Position numbers and translations under genes: made by a program
NCBI GenBank assembly: GCA_965222015.1
Contig: CBDCTL010000024.1
Span: 1,612,001 to 1,676,000, forward strand
DNA: 64,000 nt
DNA from: JANQPX01 sp965222015
Lineage (GTDB): Bacteria; Pseudomonadota; Alphaproteobacteria; Geminicoccales; Geminicoccaceae
Direction of reading: 5' to 3'
Notes under the pieces: generated by a model
What the model was told of the DNA's origin: nothing
The model's database searches: none
The model's input: the letters and a program-made list of their open reading frames with translations, nothing else
Shown: positions 26,474 through 34,571 of the stretch, piece after piece
Layout: each line of letters opens with the position of its first letter
How positions within the stretch are numbered: position 1 is the stretch's first letter

Positions 26474-27565
26474 ATGATCATCGATGATATCCGGACCCAC
26501 CTGCTCGCCGTGCCGTTCACCGATCCGCCGAAGACGGGATTTCTGACCCTGGAGGCGATCGATCTCCTGGTGGTCGAAGTCGAGACGGCCGGGGGCGTCG
26601 TCGGCACCGGCCATCTGCACCCGCTCGCCGGCGGCATGCGTACGCTCGAGACCTGCATCCACGAGATGCTGAAGCCGCTGCTCCTCGGCGAGGAAGTGGG
26701 CGATGTCGAAGCGCTCTGGCGGAAGATGTGGCAGGCGACCTATATCCAGGGCCGGATGGGCATCACGGTGATGGCCATGTCCGCCCTCGACATCGCGCTT
26801 TGGGACGCGGTCGGTCGGGCGGAAGGCAAGCCGCTCTGGCGGCTCTGGGGCGGCAGGCCGGATCCGCTTCCGGTCTACGGTTCCGGCTGCTTTCGCGGGC
26901 TCGGCCATGACGGCATGATCGAGAAGGCGAAGCGCTTCGCAGGCGACGGATTTCCCGCGATCAAGATGCAGGTCGCCCATCTCTTCAGCCATGACCAGGA
27001 CGTCGAGAACGTCCGGGACATGCGCCAGGCCCTTGGCGACGACGTGCAGATCATGGTCGACGTCAATCAGGGCTGGACGGCGGACGAGGCGATCCTGGTC
27101 GGAAGGCGCCTGGGCGACTACGACCTCGCCTGGCTGGAAGAGCCCGTCATCGCCGACGACTTCGAGGGTTATCACCGAATCGCCGACGCCATCCGAACGC
27201 CCGTGGTCGGCGGCGAGAACCACTTCACTCATCACGATCTGAAGCCGTTCTTCGAAAGCCGAAAAATACCGATCCTGCAGCCTGACATCATGCGCGGCGG
27301 CTACACCGAGCTTCGCGTCATCGCCGAGCACGCGGCGCGTGCAGGCCTGACGATAGCACCCCACATGTTCCCGGAACTCTCGACCCACCTGGTCGCGTCG
27401 ATCCCGAACCCTTCCTGGCTCGAATATATGGGCTGGTACGACCATCTCTGGATCGAGCCGGTGCTGCCGAAGGACGGCCTCATGACCCCGCCCGACCGCC
27501 CCGGGCACGGCATGGACTTCAAGCCCGAACTGTTTTCGGATTTTCCCTATCGGGACGGCGATTGA
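26474..27565 (+). CDS. Mandelate racemase/muconate lactonizing enzyme family protein
   Basis: 363-residue enolase-superfamily enzyme from ATG 26474 (GGGAGG upstream). The capping domain is about 1-125. In the barrel, Lys164 (PAIKMQV) sits on strand 2, metal ligands are Asp196 (VDVNQGW), Glu222 (LEEPV) and Glu248 (GGENHF), and the His297-Asp271 dyad (APHMF, LQPDIMRGG) gives the mandelate-racemase-type base. Such enzymes abstract the alpha proton of a carboxylate and often dehydrate acid sugars. Substrate is not predictable here, and no sugar-acid genes flank it; nagB remnant is divergent on the left. Confidence 0.88.
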   Translation: MIIDDIRTHLLAVPFTDPPKTGFLTLEAIDLLVVEVETAGGVVGTGHLHPLAGGMRTLETCIHEMLKPLLLGEEVGDVEALWRKMWQATYIQGRMGITVMAMSALDIALWDAVGRAEGKPLWRLWGGRPDPLPVYGSGCFRGLGHDGMIEKAKRFAGDGFPAIKMQVAHLFSHDQDVENVRDMRQALGDDVQIMVDVNQGWTADEAILVGRRLGDYDLAWLEEPVIADDFEGYHRIADAIRTPVVGGENHFTHHDLKPFFESRKIPILQPDIMRGGYTELRVIAEHAARAGLTIAPHMFPELSTHLVASIPNPSWLEYMGWYDHLWIEPVLPKDGLMTPPDRPGHGMDFKPELFSDFPYRDGD

Positions 27566-27696
27566 GACAAGAAGGAAACACGGCCTGACGATCCGACGTG
27601 TCTCTCGCGTTCTCCTGGAGCGAAGGCGGTTCAGGCGCTATCACTTCAGCTTCTCCCGGGATCAACTTTTCGTTCTTTTCCCTGATGCCAAGCATC

Positions 27697-27773
27697 GGTC
27701 CATGCAAATCTCGGAGTCCGAACCTCGCCCCGACGCTCCAGTGGGCGGGCGGATTCCCAGGGTCGCATGGACC
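27697..27773. repeat. Dispersed hairpin repeat, copy B
   Basis: Arms 27697-27720 and 27750-27773 share GGTCCATGC and CGGATTCCCAGGGTCGCATG with copies A and C. The left arm has more mismatches than in the other copies. A tip stem GCCC/GGGC is kept with a different loop. GTTAAC lies downstream near 27810. It occupies the 329-bp gap 27566-27894, where nothing else was seen. Confidence 0.7.
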
Positions 27774-27894
27774 ATCAAACCGATTTTGCCATGCCTGGGT
27801 AAACGCCGAGTTAACGGGTGGCGATTTCAAGAACCTGCTGGCCGCGTCTATGGAAGCGGGTCAACCCGATCTGACTTCTTCATGGAAATAAGGG

Positions 27895-27970
27895 TGGTAG
27901 CGGAGGAGGGACTTGAACCCCCGACCCATGGATTATGATTCCACTGCTCTACCGACTGAGCTACTCCGCC
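27895..27970 (-). tRNA. tRNA-Met (CAT anticodon), elongator type
   Basis: 76-nt cloverleaf read on the minus strand starting GGCGGAGTAGCTCAG and ending CTCCGCTACCA with encoded CCA. The anticodon loop is ATCATAA, giving CAT. Acceptor pair 1-72 is G-T, the T-arm is GGGGGTTCAAGTCCC. The 1-72 pairing and lack of three G-C pairs at the anticodon stem base argue for elongator rather than initiator tRNA. Confidence 0.97.
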
Positions 27971-28038
27971 ACGAGAACCCAACGCATGTAACGCTGGGCG
28001 TGGATTTGGTCAAGAGTTCGGCCGTCAGGTCAAGCCGG

Positions 28039-29172
28039 TCATCGCTGATGACCGACGAGCGGTGCGCGGTCGATCCAGCCGCCGCCGAGCACGCGGGTGT
28101 CCTGGTAGAGGACCGCCGCCTGGCCGGGGGCGACGCCGGATTGCGGCTTGGCGAAGGCGATGCGCGCCTTGCCGTCGGCGAGCGGGTGGACGGTCGCGTC
28201 GACGGCGGTTTCTCGCGCGCGATGCTTGACCCTGACGCGAAGGCCGTCTTTGGGGGCTGCGAGCCAGTTCATGTCCTTCACGTCGATGTTCTCGCACAGT
28301 GTCGCCGGCCTCGGGCCGACGATCAGGCGCTGCGTTTCGGGCTCTAGGCGGACGACGTAGAGCGGCTCGCCGACGGCCACCTTGATCCCGCGGCGCTGGC
28401 CGACGGTGTAGTGGATCAGCCCCTCGTGCCGACCGAGCACCCGGCCGTCGACATGGACGACGTCGCCGGGCTCCGCCGCTCCGGGCCGGAGCTTGTCGAC
28501 GATGTTCGCGTACGAACCGCCAGGGACGAAGCAGATGTCCTGGCTGTCCGGCTTGTCCGCGACCGGAAGGCCGAAGCGTTCGGCGAGCTTTCGGGTCTCG
28601 GTCTTTTCGAGATCGCCTAGCGGAAAGCGAAGAAAATCGAGCTGTTCCGGCGTCGTCGCGAACAGGAAATAACTCTGGTCCCGGTGCTCGTCCGCCGCGG
28701 TATGCAGCTCGGCGACGCCGTCCTGTTCGATCCGGCGGACATAGTGGCCGGTGGCGAGCGCACTCGCCCCGAGGTCTTTCGCGATGTCCAGGAGATCCCG
28801 GAACTTGACCCGCTGGTTGCAGCGCACGCAGGGGATCGGAGTGATGCCTCTGGCGTAGCTGTCCGCGAAATCTTCGATCACGGCATGCCGAAAGCGCTCC
28901 TCGAAATCGAGCACGTAATGAGGGATCTCCAGCGTTTCCGCGACGTTTCGCGCGTCCTGGATGTCCTGGCCGGCGCAGCAGGCGCCCTTTTTGCCCACCG
29001 CCTTGCCGTGATCGTAGAGCTGCAGCGTGACGCCGATGACCTCATGGCCCTGCTCGGCCAGCAATGCTGCGACGCAGGAGCTGTCCACCCCGCCCGACAT
29101 GGCGACGACCACGCGGTGGCGGTGGCCGGCGTCGACTTTTTCGGGTCGGGTTTGCGCCGCAGCGGGGGGCAT
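28039..29172 (-). CDS. mnmA: tRNA-specific 2-thiouridylase
   Basis: 377-residue enzyme that thiolates U34 of tRNA Lys, Glu and Gln using ATP and sulfur relayed from a cysteine desulfurase. PP-loop MSGGVDSSCVAALL at about 25-38, catalytic Cys in IPCVRCNQRVKF, second Cys in SQDICFVPGG, and GQRRGIKVA near the tRNA-binding part. It begins 3 nt after the ferredoxin stop. The nearby nifS on the same strand could supply its sulfur. Confidence 0.97.
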   Translation of the reverse strand: MPPAAAQTRPEKVDAGHRHRVVVAMSGGVDSSCVAALLAEQGHEVIGVTLQLYDHGKAVGKKGACCAGQDIQDARNVAETLEIPHYVLDFEERFRHAVIEDFADSYARGITPIPCVRCNQRVKFRDLLDIAKDLGASALATGHYVRRIEQDGVAELHTAADEHRDQSYFLFATTPEQLDFLRFPLGDLEKTETRKLAERFGLPVADKPDSQDICFVPGGSYANIVDKLRPGAAEPGDVVHVDGRVLGRHEGLIHYTVGQRRGIKVAVGEPLYVVRLEPETQRLIVGPRPATLCENIDVKDMNWLAAPKDGLRVRVKHRARETAVDATVHPLADGKARIAFAKPQSGVAPGQAAVLYQDTRVLGGGWIDRAPLVGHQR

Positions 29173-29175
29173 GTC

Positions 29176-29490
29176 TCAAAAACCTTCAGGAATGGCAACG
29201 ACCAGACCGTCGAGCTCGTCGCTCATGACGATCTGGCAGCCGAGCCGGGAAGTGGGCTTCAGGCCGAAGGCGAGATCCAGCATGTCCTCCTCTTCCTCGC
29301 TTGCCGGCTTCAGGCGTCCGGCGTGATCGGGGTCGACCACCACATGGCAGGTGGCGCAGGCGAGCGAGCCGTCGCAGGTGCCTTCGATGCCGAGATCGGC
29401 TTCCCGCGCGATCTCCATCAAGGACAGCCCGCGCTGCACGTCCATGTCTATGCGCTCGCCATCCGGCATGATGAAGGTGATCTTCGGCAC
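29176..29490 (-). CDS. Adrenodoxin-type 2Fe-2S ferredoxin
   Basis: 104-residue electron carrier. Cluster ligands are in CDGSLACATC (C-x5-C-x2-C, about 40-49) plus a later Cys in SRLGCQIVM (about 87). The vertebrate/ISC-type C-terminal pattern fits a role in Fe-S cluster assembly or P450 reduction. ATG 29490. It is co-directional with mnmA, and iscA and nifS lie upstream across a repeat-bearing gap, so an Fe-S assembly role is the simpler reading. Confidence 0.93.
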   Translation of the reverse strand: MPKITFIMPDGERIDMDVQRGLSLMEIAREADLGIEGTCDGSLACATCHVVVDPDHAGRLKPASEEEEDMLDLAFGLKPTSRLGCQIVMSDELDGLVVAIPEGF

Positions 29491-29595
29491 CCGATTTCCC
29501 GTTCTTTCGAAGGCTATAGCGAAGTCAGATCAGGTTGGTTCATCATTCATCAGCCGCCTTAACTCCTTCTTAAGCATGTTTCGCCATGCTGGCAT

Positions 29596-29706
29596 CCTGG
29601 TCCATGCGATCCTGGGAATCCGTCCGCCCGCAGAGAATAGAGGGCTTGGCTCGGACTCCCGGGATCGCATGGACCAGGTGGGCGATGTTAGGGGCGATGG
29701 GTTAAC
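29596..29706. repeat. Dispersed hairpin repeat, copy C
   Basis: Arms 29596-29622 and 29652-29678 form a 27-bp stem with two mismatches, followed by GGGTTAACATTTC at about 29699-29711 as in copy A. The region right of the stem matches copy A at roughly three of four bases. It sits in the 413-bp gap 29491-29903 between ferredoxin and iscA; nothing else was recognised there. Confidence 0.75.
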
Positions 29707-29903
29707 ATTTCCTTTCAAGGGCATTTTGGTGCTCAGCTGCGGCCTGTCCTTTCGCGAAGGTTACCGCCAGCAGGAACGGTCAAAGTGGTTTGACGGGCTC
29801 CATCAGGCCGGCACCGCGGCCTCCAACCGGCACCTCCGCAGCCCGAGTTGCAAAAAGCAGCCCGACCAGGCTCCGTCAAGTCGACGCCGCCCCGCGTCGG
29901 GGC

Positions 29904-30239
29904 CTAGATGGTGAAGCTTTCGCCGCAGCCGCAGCGGCCGGCTTCGTTGGGGTTGTTGAACTTGAAGGCCGCGCCGAGCTTGTCCTCGACGAAGTCCATC
30001 TCGGTGCCGATCAGAAACATCACCGCCTGCGGGTCGATCACGACCTTGACGCCATCCGCTTCGACCAGCTCGGCGTCCGGGCCGATCTCGTCGACGAAAT
30101 CGATGGTGTAGCTCATGCCCGAGCAACCGGTGTTGCGCACACCGACCTGGATGCCGGGCGCGCCGTTGCCCTGGGTGTCGACCAGATGCCGGATGCGTTT
30201 CACGGCGGCCGGGGTCAGGGACAGAACCTGGCCACTCAT
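29904..30239 (-). CDS. iscA: A-type Fe-S cluster carrier
   Basis: 111-residue protein of the IscA/SufA/ErpA family, which carries or inserts Fe-S clusters. The three Cys ligands are seen in NTGCSGMSY (about 41) and GRCGCGESF (about 105-107). ATG 30239 is chosen for GAGGAG ahead; the frame extends upstream to 30326 but without family similarity. IscA and ErpA/SufA cannot be separated by sequence alone. It lies downstream of nifS in the same direction. Confidence 0.9.
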   Translation of the reverse strand: MSGQVLSLTPAAVKRIRHLVDTQGNGAPGIQVGVRNTGCSGMSYTIDFVDEIGPDAELVEADGVKVVIDPQAVMFLIGTEMDFVEDKLGAAFKFNNPNEAGRCGCGESFTI

Positions 30240-30373
30240 GGCGCCCTTCTCCTCAGTACGCACGAAAACCTGGGTGCGGTGGACGCACCCTCGGACTTTA
30301 TGTCGGTCTTTTCGCGCAGATTGCAAGATTTCCGAAGGCCTTCAGGCCGATGCATGCGGCGGATAGCGTAGCT

Positions 30374-31495
30374 CTATATGCCTCGAGCACTCCGTCGCAG
30401 GCGGTGGCGCGAAAGCAGCTCCCGGCAGACCTCGATCATGCGGTCGACGTCGGTCTCGGTGCTGTTCCAGCCGAGGCTCGCCCGAATGGCGCCATCGGCC
30501 TCGTCGTCCGGCGCGCCCATGGCGGCGAGCACATGGCTCGAGCCGGCCTTGCCGGAGGAGCAGGCGGAGCCGGAACTGACCGCGACGCCGGCGAGATCGA
30601 GCGCGATGAGCAGGGTTTCGCGCGAAAAAAGGCCCGGGAGTGCCAGACAGGACGTGTTGGCGAGGCGAGGGGCCTTTTCGCCGAAAACGCGGCATTCGGG
30701 CATGAGGTCCCGGATTCCGGCCTCCAGCCGGTCACGGAGCCGGCCGACCCGTTCGGCGAAATCCGCATCCTCGATGGCAAGCCTGGCTGCCTCGCCGAAA
30801 CCGACGATGCCCGGCAGGTTCTCGGTGCCGGCGCGAAGACGCCGCTCCTGCGCACCGCCCTTCAAGAGGCAGTTCGGCTCGACATCCGGGCCGAGGACGA
30901 GAGCGCCCACGCCCTGCGGCCCGCCCATCTTGTGAGCGGACAGGCTGAGCGTATCGGCGCCAAGCTCGAAAAAATCGATCGGGATCTTGCCGGCCGCCTG
31001 CACCGCGTCGACATGCAGACGGACCCCGGCCTCGCGGGCGAGCGCCGCCGCGTCCCGCACCGGCTGGATCACCCCCGTCTCATTGTTCGCCGCCATCACC
31101 GCCAGCGTGGCGGCGCGTCGACTTGCCAGAGACTTGCGGAGGTGGTCGAGATCGACGAGGCCGTCGGCGGTGACCGGCACGGCGGTCGTTGGGTCAGCGA
31201 GGGCGAGGACCGAGGGGTGTTCGATCGCGGAGGTGATGACCCGGTCTCCCGCCCAGGCGAGGGCCTGGTTGTTGGCCTCGGTGCCGCCGGAGGTGAAGAT
31301 CACCGCCTCGGGTGGGGCCCCGACCAGGGCGGCGACCTGCTCCCTCGCCCGTGAGACGAGGCGCCTTGCGGCCCGGCCCGCGGCATGGATCGAGGACGGG
31401 TTGCCGACGCTCGTCATCGCCGCGGCCATGGCGTCGATCACCGCCGGCTTCACCGGCGCGGTCGCGTTGCAGTCGAGATAGACCCGGTCGGCCAC
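30374..31495 (-). CDS. Cysteine desulfurase, NifS/IscS family
   Basis: PLP enzyme of about 373 residues that turns cysteine into alanine and a persulfide. Motifs: NNETGVIQPV, HVDAVQAAGKIPID, the PLP Lys in LSAHKMGGPQG and the persulfide Cys in SSGSACSSGKAG. Start placed at GTG 31495 (AGGA upstream), 22 nt after cysE; an ATG at 31552 would overlap cysE by 35 nt and add a non-family extension. Neighbours suggest that CysE supplies cysteine, and that IscA and MnmA accept the sulfur or clusters. Confidence 0.93.
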   Translation of the reverse strand: MADRVYLDCNATAPVKPAVIDAMAAAMTSVGNPSSIHAAGRAARRLVSRAREQVAALVGAPPEAVIFTSGGTEANNQALAWAGDRVITSAIEHPSVLALADPTTAVPVTADGLVDLDHLRKSLASRRAATLAVMAANNETGVIQPVRDAAALAREAGVRLHVDAVQAAGKIPIDFFELGADTLSLSAHKMGGPQGVGALVLGPDVEPNCLLKGGAQERRLRAGTENLPGIVGFGEAARLAIEDADFAERVGRLRDRLEAGIRDLMPECRVFGEKAPRLANTSCLALPGLFSRETLLIALDLAGVAVSSGSACSSGKAGSSHVLAAMGAPDDEADGAIRASLGWNSTETDVDRMIEVCRELLSRHRLRRSARGI

Positions 31496-31517
31496 GATAT
31501 CCTGGCTTTCGAGGTGC

Positions 31518-32234
31518 TCAGCGCTTGCCGGCGGCGACCGGCTCGCGGGCATCCTCGGCCTCGGACCGCAGATCCTCGCGCGCCTCCAGCTCGGCGACCT
31601 TGCCGTTCAGCCGCTCGATCTCACCCTGCAGCCGCTCCAGGCTGCGCGCGACCGGGTCGACGGCAGCGCCCGGAAGCGTGCCATAGGCGGGGAAACAGCA
31701 GATTTCCTCTTCGCCCAGCTCCTGCGGTCCGGTCGGCATGGCCGGCACGCCGACCACGGTGGTGCCGGGCTCGACCGCCCTCAGCACCACGGCGTTGGCG
31801 CCGATCCTGGCCCCCTTGCCGACCGTGAACGGCCCGAGCACGGCGGCGCCGGCGCCGATCACCACGTCGTCCTCGATGGTGGGATGGCGTTTTTCCGGGT
31901 TCAGCGAGACGCCGCCGAGGGTCACGCCCTGGTACAGCGTGACATTGTCACCGACCTCGGCCGTCTCGCCGATCACCACGCCCATGCCGTGATCGATCAG
32001 AATGCCCCGTCCGATGGTGGCGCCCGGGTGGATTTCGATGCCGGTCAGCCAGCGCGCCACCTGCGAAAGCCAGCGCGCGCTTGTCGTCCAGCCGCGGCGC
32101 CACAAATTATGCGTGACCCGATGAAACAGGATCGCATGCAGCCCCGGATAGCAGAGCAGCACCTCGAATGCGGAACGTGCGGCGGGATCCCGCTTGGCGA
32201 CGGCGTCGATATCGTCCTTGAGGTTCTTGAACAT
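31518..32234 (-). CDS. cysE: Serine O-acetyltransferase, short EpsC type
   Basis: 238-residue enzyme making O-acetylserine for cysteine synthesis. The left-handed beta-helix hexapeptide repeats run from about 65 to 170 (IEIHPGATIGRGILIDHGMG, VVIGETAEVGDNVTLYQGVT, GAGAAVLGPFTVGKGARIGAN). The N-terminal domain is short, as in EpsC/CysE of alphaproteobacteria, and a Glu-rich coiled tail ends it. First gene of the cysE-nifS-iscA run; a palindromic leader element lies just ahead. Confidence 0.93.
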   Translation of the reverse strand: MFKNLKDDIDAVAKRDPAARSAFEVLLCYPGLHAILFHRVTHNLWRRGWTTSARWLSQVARWLTGIEIHPGATIGRGILIDHGMGVVIGETAEVGDNVTLYQGVTLGGVSLNPEKRHPTIEDDVVIGAGAAVLGPFTVGKGARIGANAVVLRAVEPGTTVVGVPAMPTGPQELGEEEICCFPAYGTLPGAAVDPVARSLERLQGEIERLNGKVAELEAREDLRSEAEDAREPVAAGKR

Positions 32235-32264
32235 GATCCGGTGCCACAGATCGTGATTGCAATA

Positions 32265-32295
32265 ATTGCGCCGTTCACGCTAAACACGGCGCAAT
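32265..32295 (-). promoter_or_regulatory. Perfect palindrome in the cysE leader
   Basis: ATTGCGCCGT (32265-32274) and ACGGCGCAAT (32286-32295) form 10-bp perfect arms with an 11-nt spacer, 31 bp ahead of the cysE ATG. A possible minus-strand promoter TTGACT-N17-AACATC lies just upstream. It may be an operator or a leader hairpin controlling cysE-nifS-iscA. It does not resemble the known IscR sites I recall. Confidence 0.45.
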
Positions 32296-32480
32296 CTGCC
32301 CATGATGTTGCGATGTTGTCGAGATCAGTCAAGTGACCGATGTCACAGCCGCTGTCGATAGGTAGGCGAATACGCCCGTCGCCACGGGTGGCGCCCCATG
32401 CCCGGCGATCCCATGTAAGGTTACCGGCCATCGAGGGTCATGCGAAGATCGGCGCGGGGACGCGCGGAGGGAGTCTATAA

Positions 32481-33278
32481 ATGCCGGAAGTCATCTTCAA
32501 CGGCGCCGACGGGCGGCTGGAGGGCCGCTACCACCACGCCACCGAGCGCGACGCGCCGCTCGCCGTGGTACTGCATCCGCACCCGCTGCACGGCGGCACG
32601 ATGAACAACCGCATCGTCTACGACATGTATCACATGTTCGTGAAGCGCGGTTTTTCCGTGCTGCGGTTCAATTTTCGTGGCGTCGGACGCTCGCAGGAGA
32701 GCTTCGATCACGGCCAGGGCGAGCTGCGCGACGCCGCCGCGGCGCTGGACTGGATGCAGCTTTACAATCCCAACGCCAAGGGGGTCTGGGTCGCCGGCAT
32801 CTCGTTCGGCGCCTGGATCGGCATGCAGCTCCTGATGCGCCGCCCGGAGATCCAGGGCTTCATCAGCGCAGCACTTCCGGCCAATCTCTACGATTTCAGC
32901 TTTCTGGCGCCCTGCCCCTCCTCCGGCCTGATCGTGAACGGCGATCGCGATACGCTGGTGACCGTCGAGTCGGCCGAGAAGCTGGTGGAGAAGCTGAAGC
33001 AGCAGCGCGGGCTCGAAATCGGCCTCGAGATCATGCCCGGCGCCGATCATTTCTTCACCGGCTGCCTCGATCGCCTGAACGAGATCGTCGAGGGCTATCT
33101 GGACATGCGCCTCGCCGCCATCGAGGAGGAGGCGAAGGCGCCGAGTGCGCGGAAAACCGCGAAGGCCAAACCTCAAGACGAGGATGCCGCATCCGAAAGC
33201 GACGATGACGCCGACGCCGACGACGAGAGGGCGGCCACCGATCAGGACGACAAGGAAGTCGTCGCCAAAGCCGGCTGA
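32481..33278 (+). CDS. Alpha/beta hydrolase with acidic C-terminal tail
   Basis: 265-residue serine hydrolase of the COG2945 type. Oxyanion and strand motifs HPHPLHGGTMNN and FNFRGVGRS near the N-terminus, nucleophile elbow GISFGAW at about 109-115, acid in VNGDRDTLV and His in PGADHFF. The last 45 residues are a low-complexity, strongly acidic and alanine-rich tail (for example DEDAASESDDDADADDE), unusual for this family. Substrate unknown. It is followed 39 nt later by tyrS. Confidence 0.85.
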   Translation: MPEVIFNGADGRLEGRYHHATERDAPLAVVLHPHPLHGGTMNNRIVYDMYHMFVKRGFSVLRFNFRGVGRSQESFDHGQGELRDAAAALDWMQLYNPNAKGVWVAGISFGAWIGMQLLMRRPEIQGFISAALPANLYDFSFLAPCPSSGLIVNGDRDTLVTVESAEKLVEKLKQQRGLEIGLEIMPGADHFFTGCLDRLNEIVEGYLDMRLAAIEEEAKAPSARKTAKAKPQDEDAASESDDDADADDERAATDQDDKEVVAKAG

Positions 33279-33317
33279 GCCGCTCCCGTTCCCACCTTCT
33301 GCAAGAGACTGACGTCG

Positions 33318-34571
33318 ATGCCTGCCCCACGTTCCGATTTCATCCAGGCCGTGGTCGAACGCGGCTTTCTGCACCAGGCGACCGATCTGGACGCCCTCGA
33401 TCGCCTCGCCGCTTCGGAACGGCTGACCGGCTATATCGGCTTCGACGCAACCGCTGACAGCCTGCATGTCGGCAGCATGGTCCAGATCATGATGCTGCGC
33501 TGGATGCAGAGGACCGGTCATCGGCCGATCGCTCTGGTGGGCGGCGGCACGACGAAGGTGGGCGATCCGTCGTTCAAGGACGAGAGCAGGCCGCTGCTCA
33601 CCGATGACGTGCTCGCCGCCAATCTCGAAGGCATCAAGCGCTCGCTGAGCGGCTTCTTCGACGTCGACGAAGCCGGCCGCGCCGGCCTGATGGTCAATAA
33701 TGCCGACTGGCTCGATGATCTGAACTACGTGCAGCTTCTGCGCGATTACGGCCAGCATTTCACCATCAACCGCATGCTCACCTTCGACTCGGTGAAGCTC
33801 CGTCTCGAACGCGAGCAGCCGCTGACCTTTCTCGAATTCAACTACATGATCATGCAGGCCTACGACTTCGTCGAGCTGGCGCGCCGCTATGACTGCCGGC
33901 TGCAGATGGGCGGCTCGGATCAGTGGGGCAATATCGTGAACGGCGTCGAGCTCGGCCGGAGGGTCGACGGCCGCACGCTGTTCGGTCTGACCACGCCGCT
34001 GATCACCACGGCATCGGGCGCGAAGATGGGCAAGTCGGTCACCGGCGCCGTCTGGCTGAACAAGGAGCGGCTTTCCGACTTCGACTACTGGCAGTATTGG
34101 CGCAACACCGAAGACGCCGATGTCGGCCGTTTCCTGAAGCTGTTCACCGACCTGCCACTCGCCGAGATCGCGAAGCTCGAAGCACTCCGGGGTGCTGAGA
34201 TCAACGAGGCCAAGAAAGTCCTCGCCTTCGAGGCCACGAAGCTTTGCCGTGGCGAGGCGGCTGCGAACGAAGCTGCATCCGCCGCCGGCTCGGTGTTCGA
34301 GGCCGGCGGCAACGGTCTGGACGGCCTGCCGACGGTCGAGATCGACGCCGGCGAGTTCGCGGACGGCATCGGTATCCTCGATCTCCTGCAGCGCACCGGT
34401 CTGGTGATGAGCAAGGGCGAGGCCCGTCGCCTGGTCCGCGGCGGCGGCGCCCGTCTGAACGACGACCGCGTCAACGACGAGGAATTGGTGGTCGACGCTG
34501 GCAACCTGCAGGACGGTGCGCTGAAGCTGTCCTCCGGCAAGAAGCGACACATCAGGGTCCTGGCGGCTTAA
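33318..34571 (+). CDS. tyrS: Tyrosyl-tRNA synthetase
   Basis: 417-residue class I synthetase charging tRNA-Tyr. HIGH-like LHVGSM near residue 47-52, tyrosine-binding region QMGGSDQWGN, KMSKS-like AKMGKS at about 235-240, and a C-terminal S4 RNA-binding domain (LLQRTGLVMSKGEARRLVRG). The TAA overlaps the stop of the convergent UbiH-type gene on the shared tetranucleotide TTAA (34568-34571). No T-box or attenuator was seen upstream. Confidence 0.97.
   Translation: MPAPRSDFIQAVVERGFLHQATDLDALDRLAASERLTGYIGFDATADSLHVGSMVQIMMLRWMQRTGHRPIALVGGGTTKVGDPSFKDESRPLLTDDVLAANLEGIKRSLSGFFDVDEAGRAGLMVNNADWLDDLNYVQLLRDYGQHFTINRMLTFDSVKLRLEREQPLTFLEFNYMIMQAYDFVELARRYDCRLQMGGSDQWGNIVNGVELGRRVDGRTLFGLTTPLITTASGAKMGKSVTGAVWLNKERLSDFDYWQYWRNTEDADVGRFLKLFTDLPLAEIAKLEALRGAEINEAKKVLAFEATKLCRGEAAANEAASAAGSVFEAGGNGLDGLPTVEIDAGEFADGIGILDLLQRTGLVMSKGEARRLVRGGGARLNDDRVNDEELVVDAGNLQDGALKLSSGKKRHIRVLAA

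Noticed and set aside
27895..27970. Initiator tRNA-Met
   Set aside because: No run of three G-C pairs at the anticodon stem and a G-T first pair rather than the initiator mismatch; elongator is the better call.
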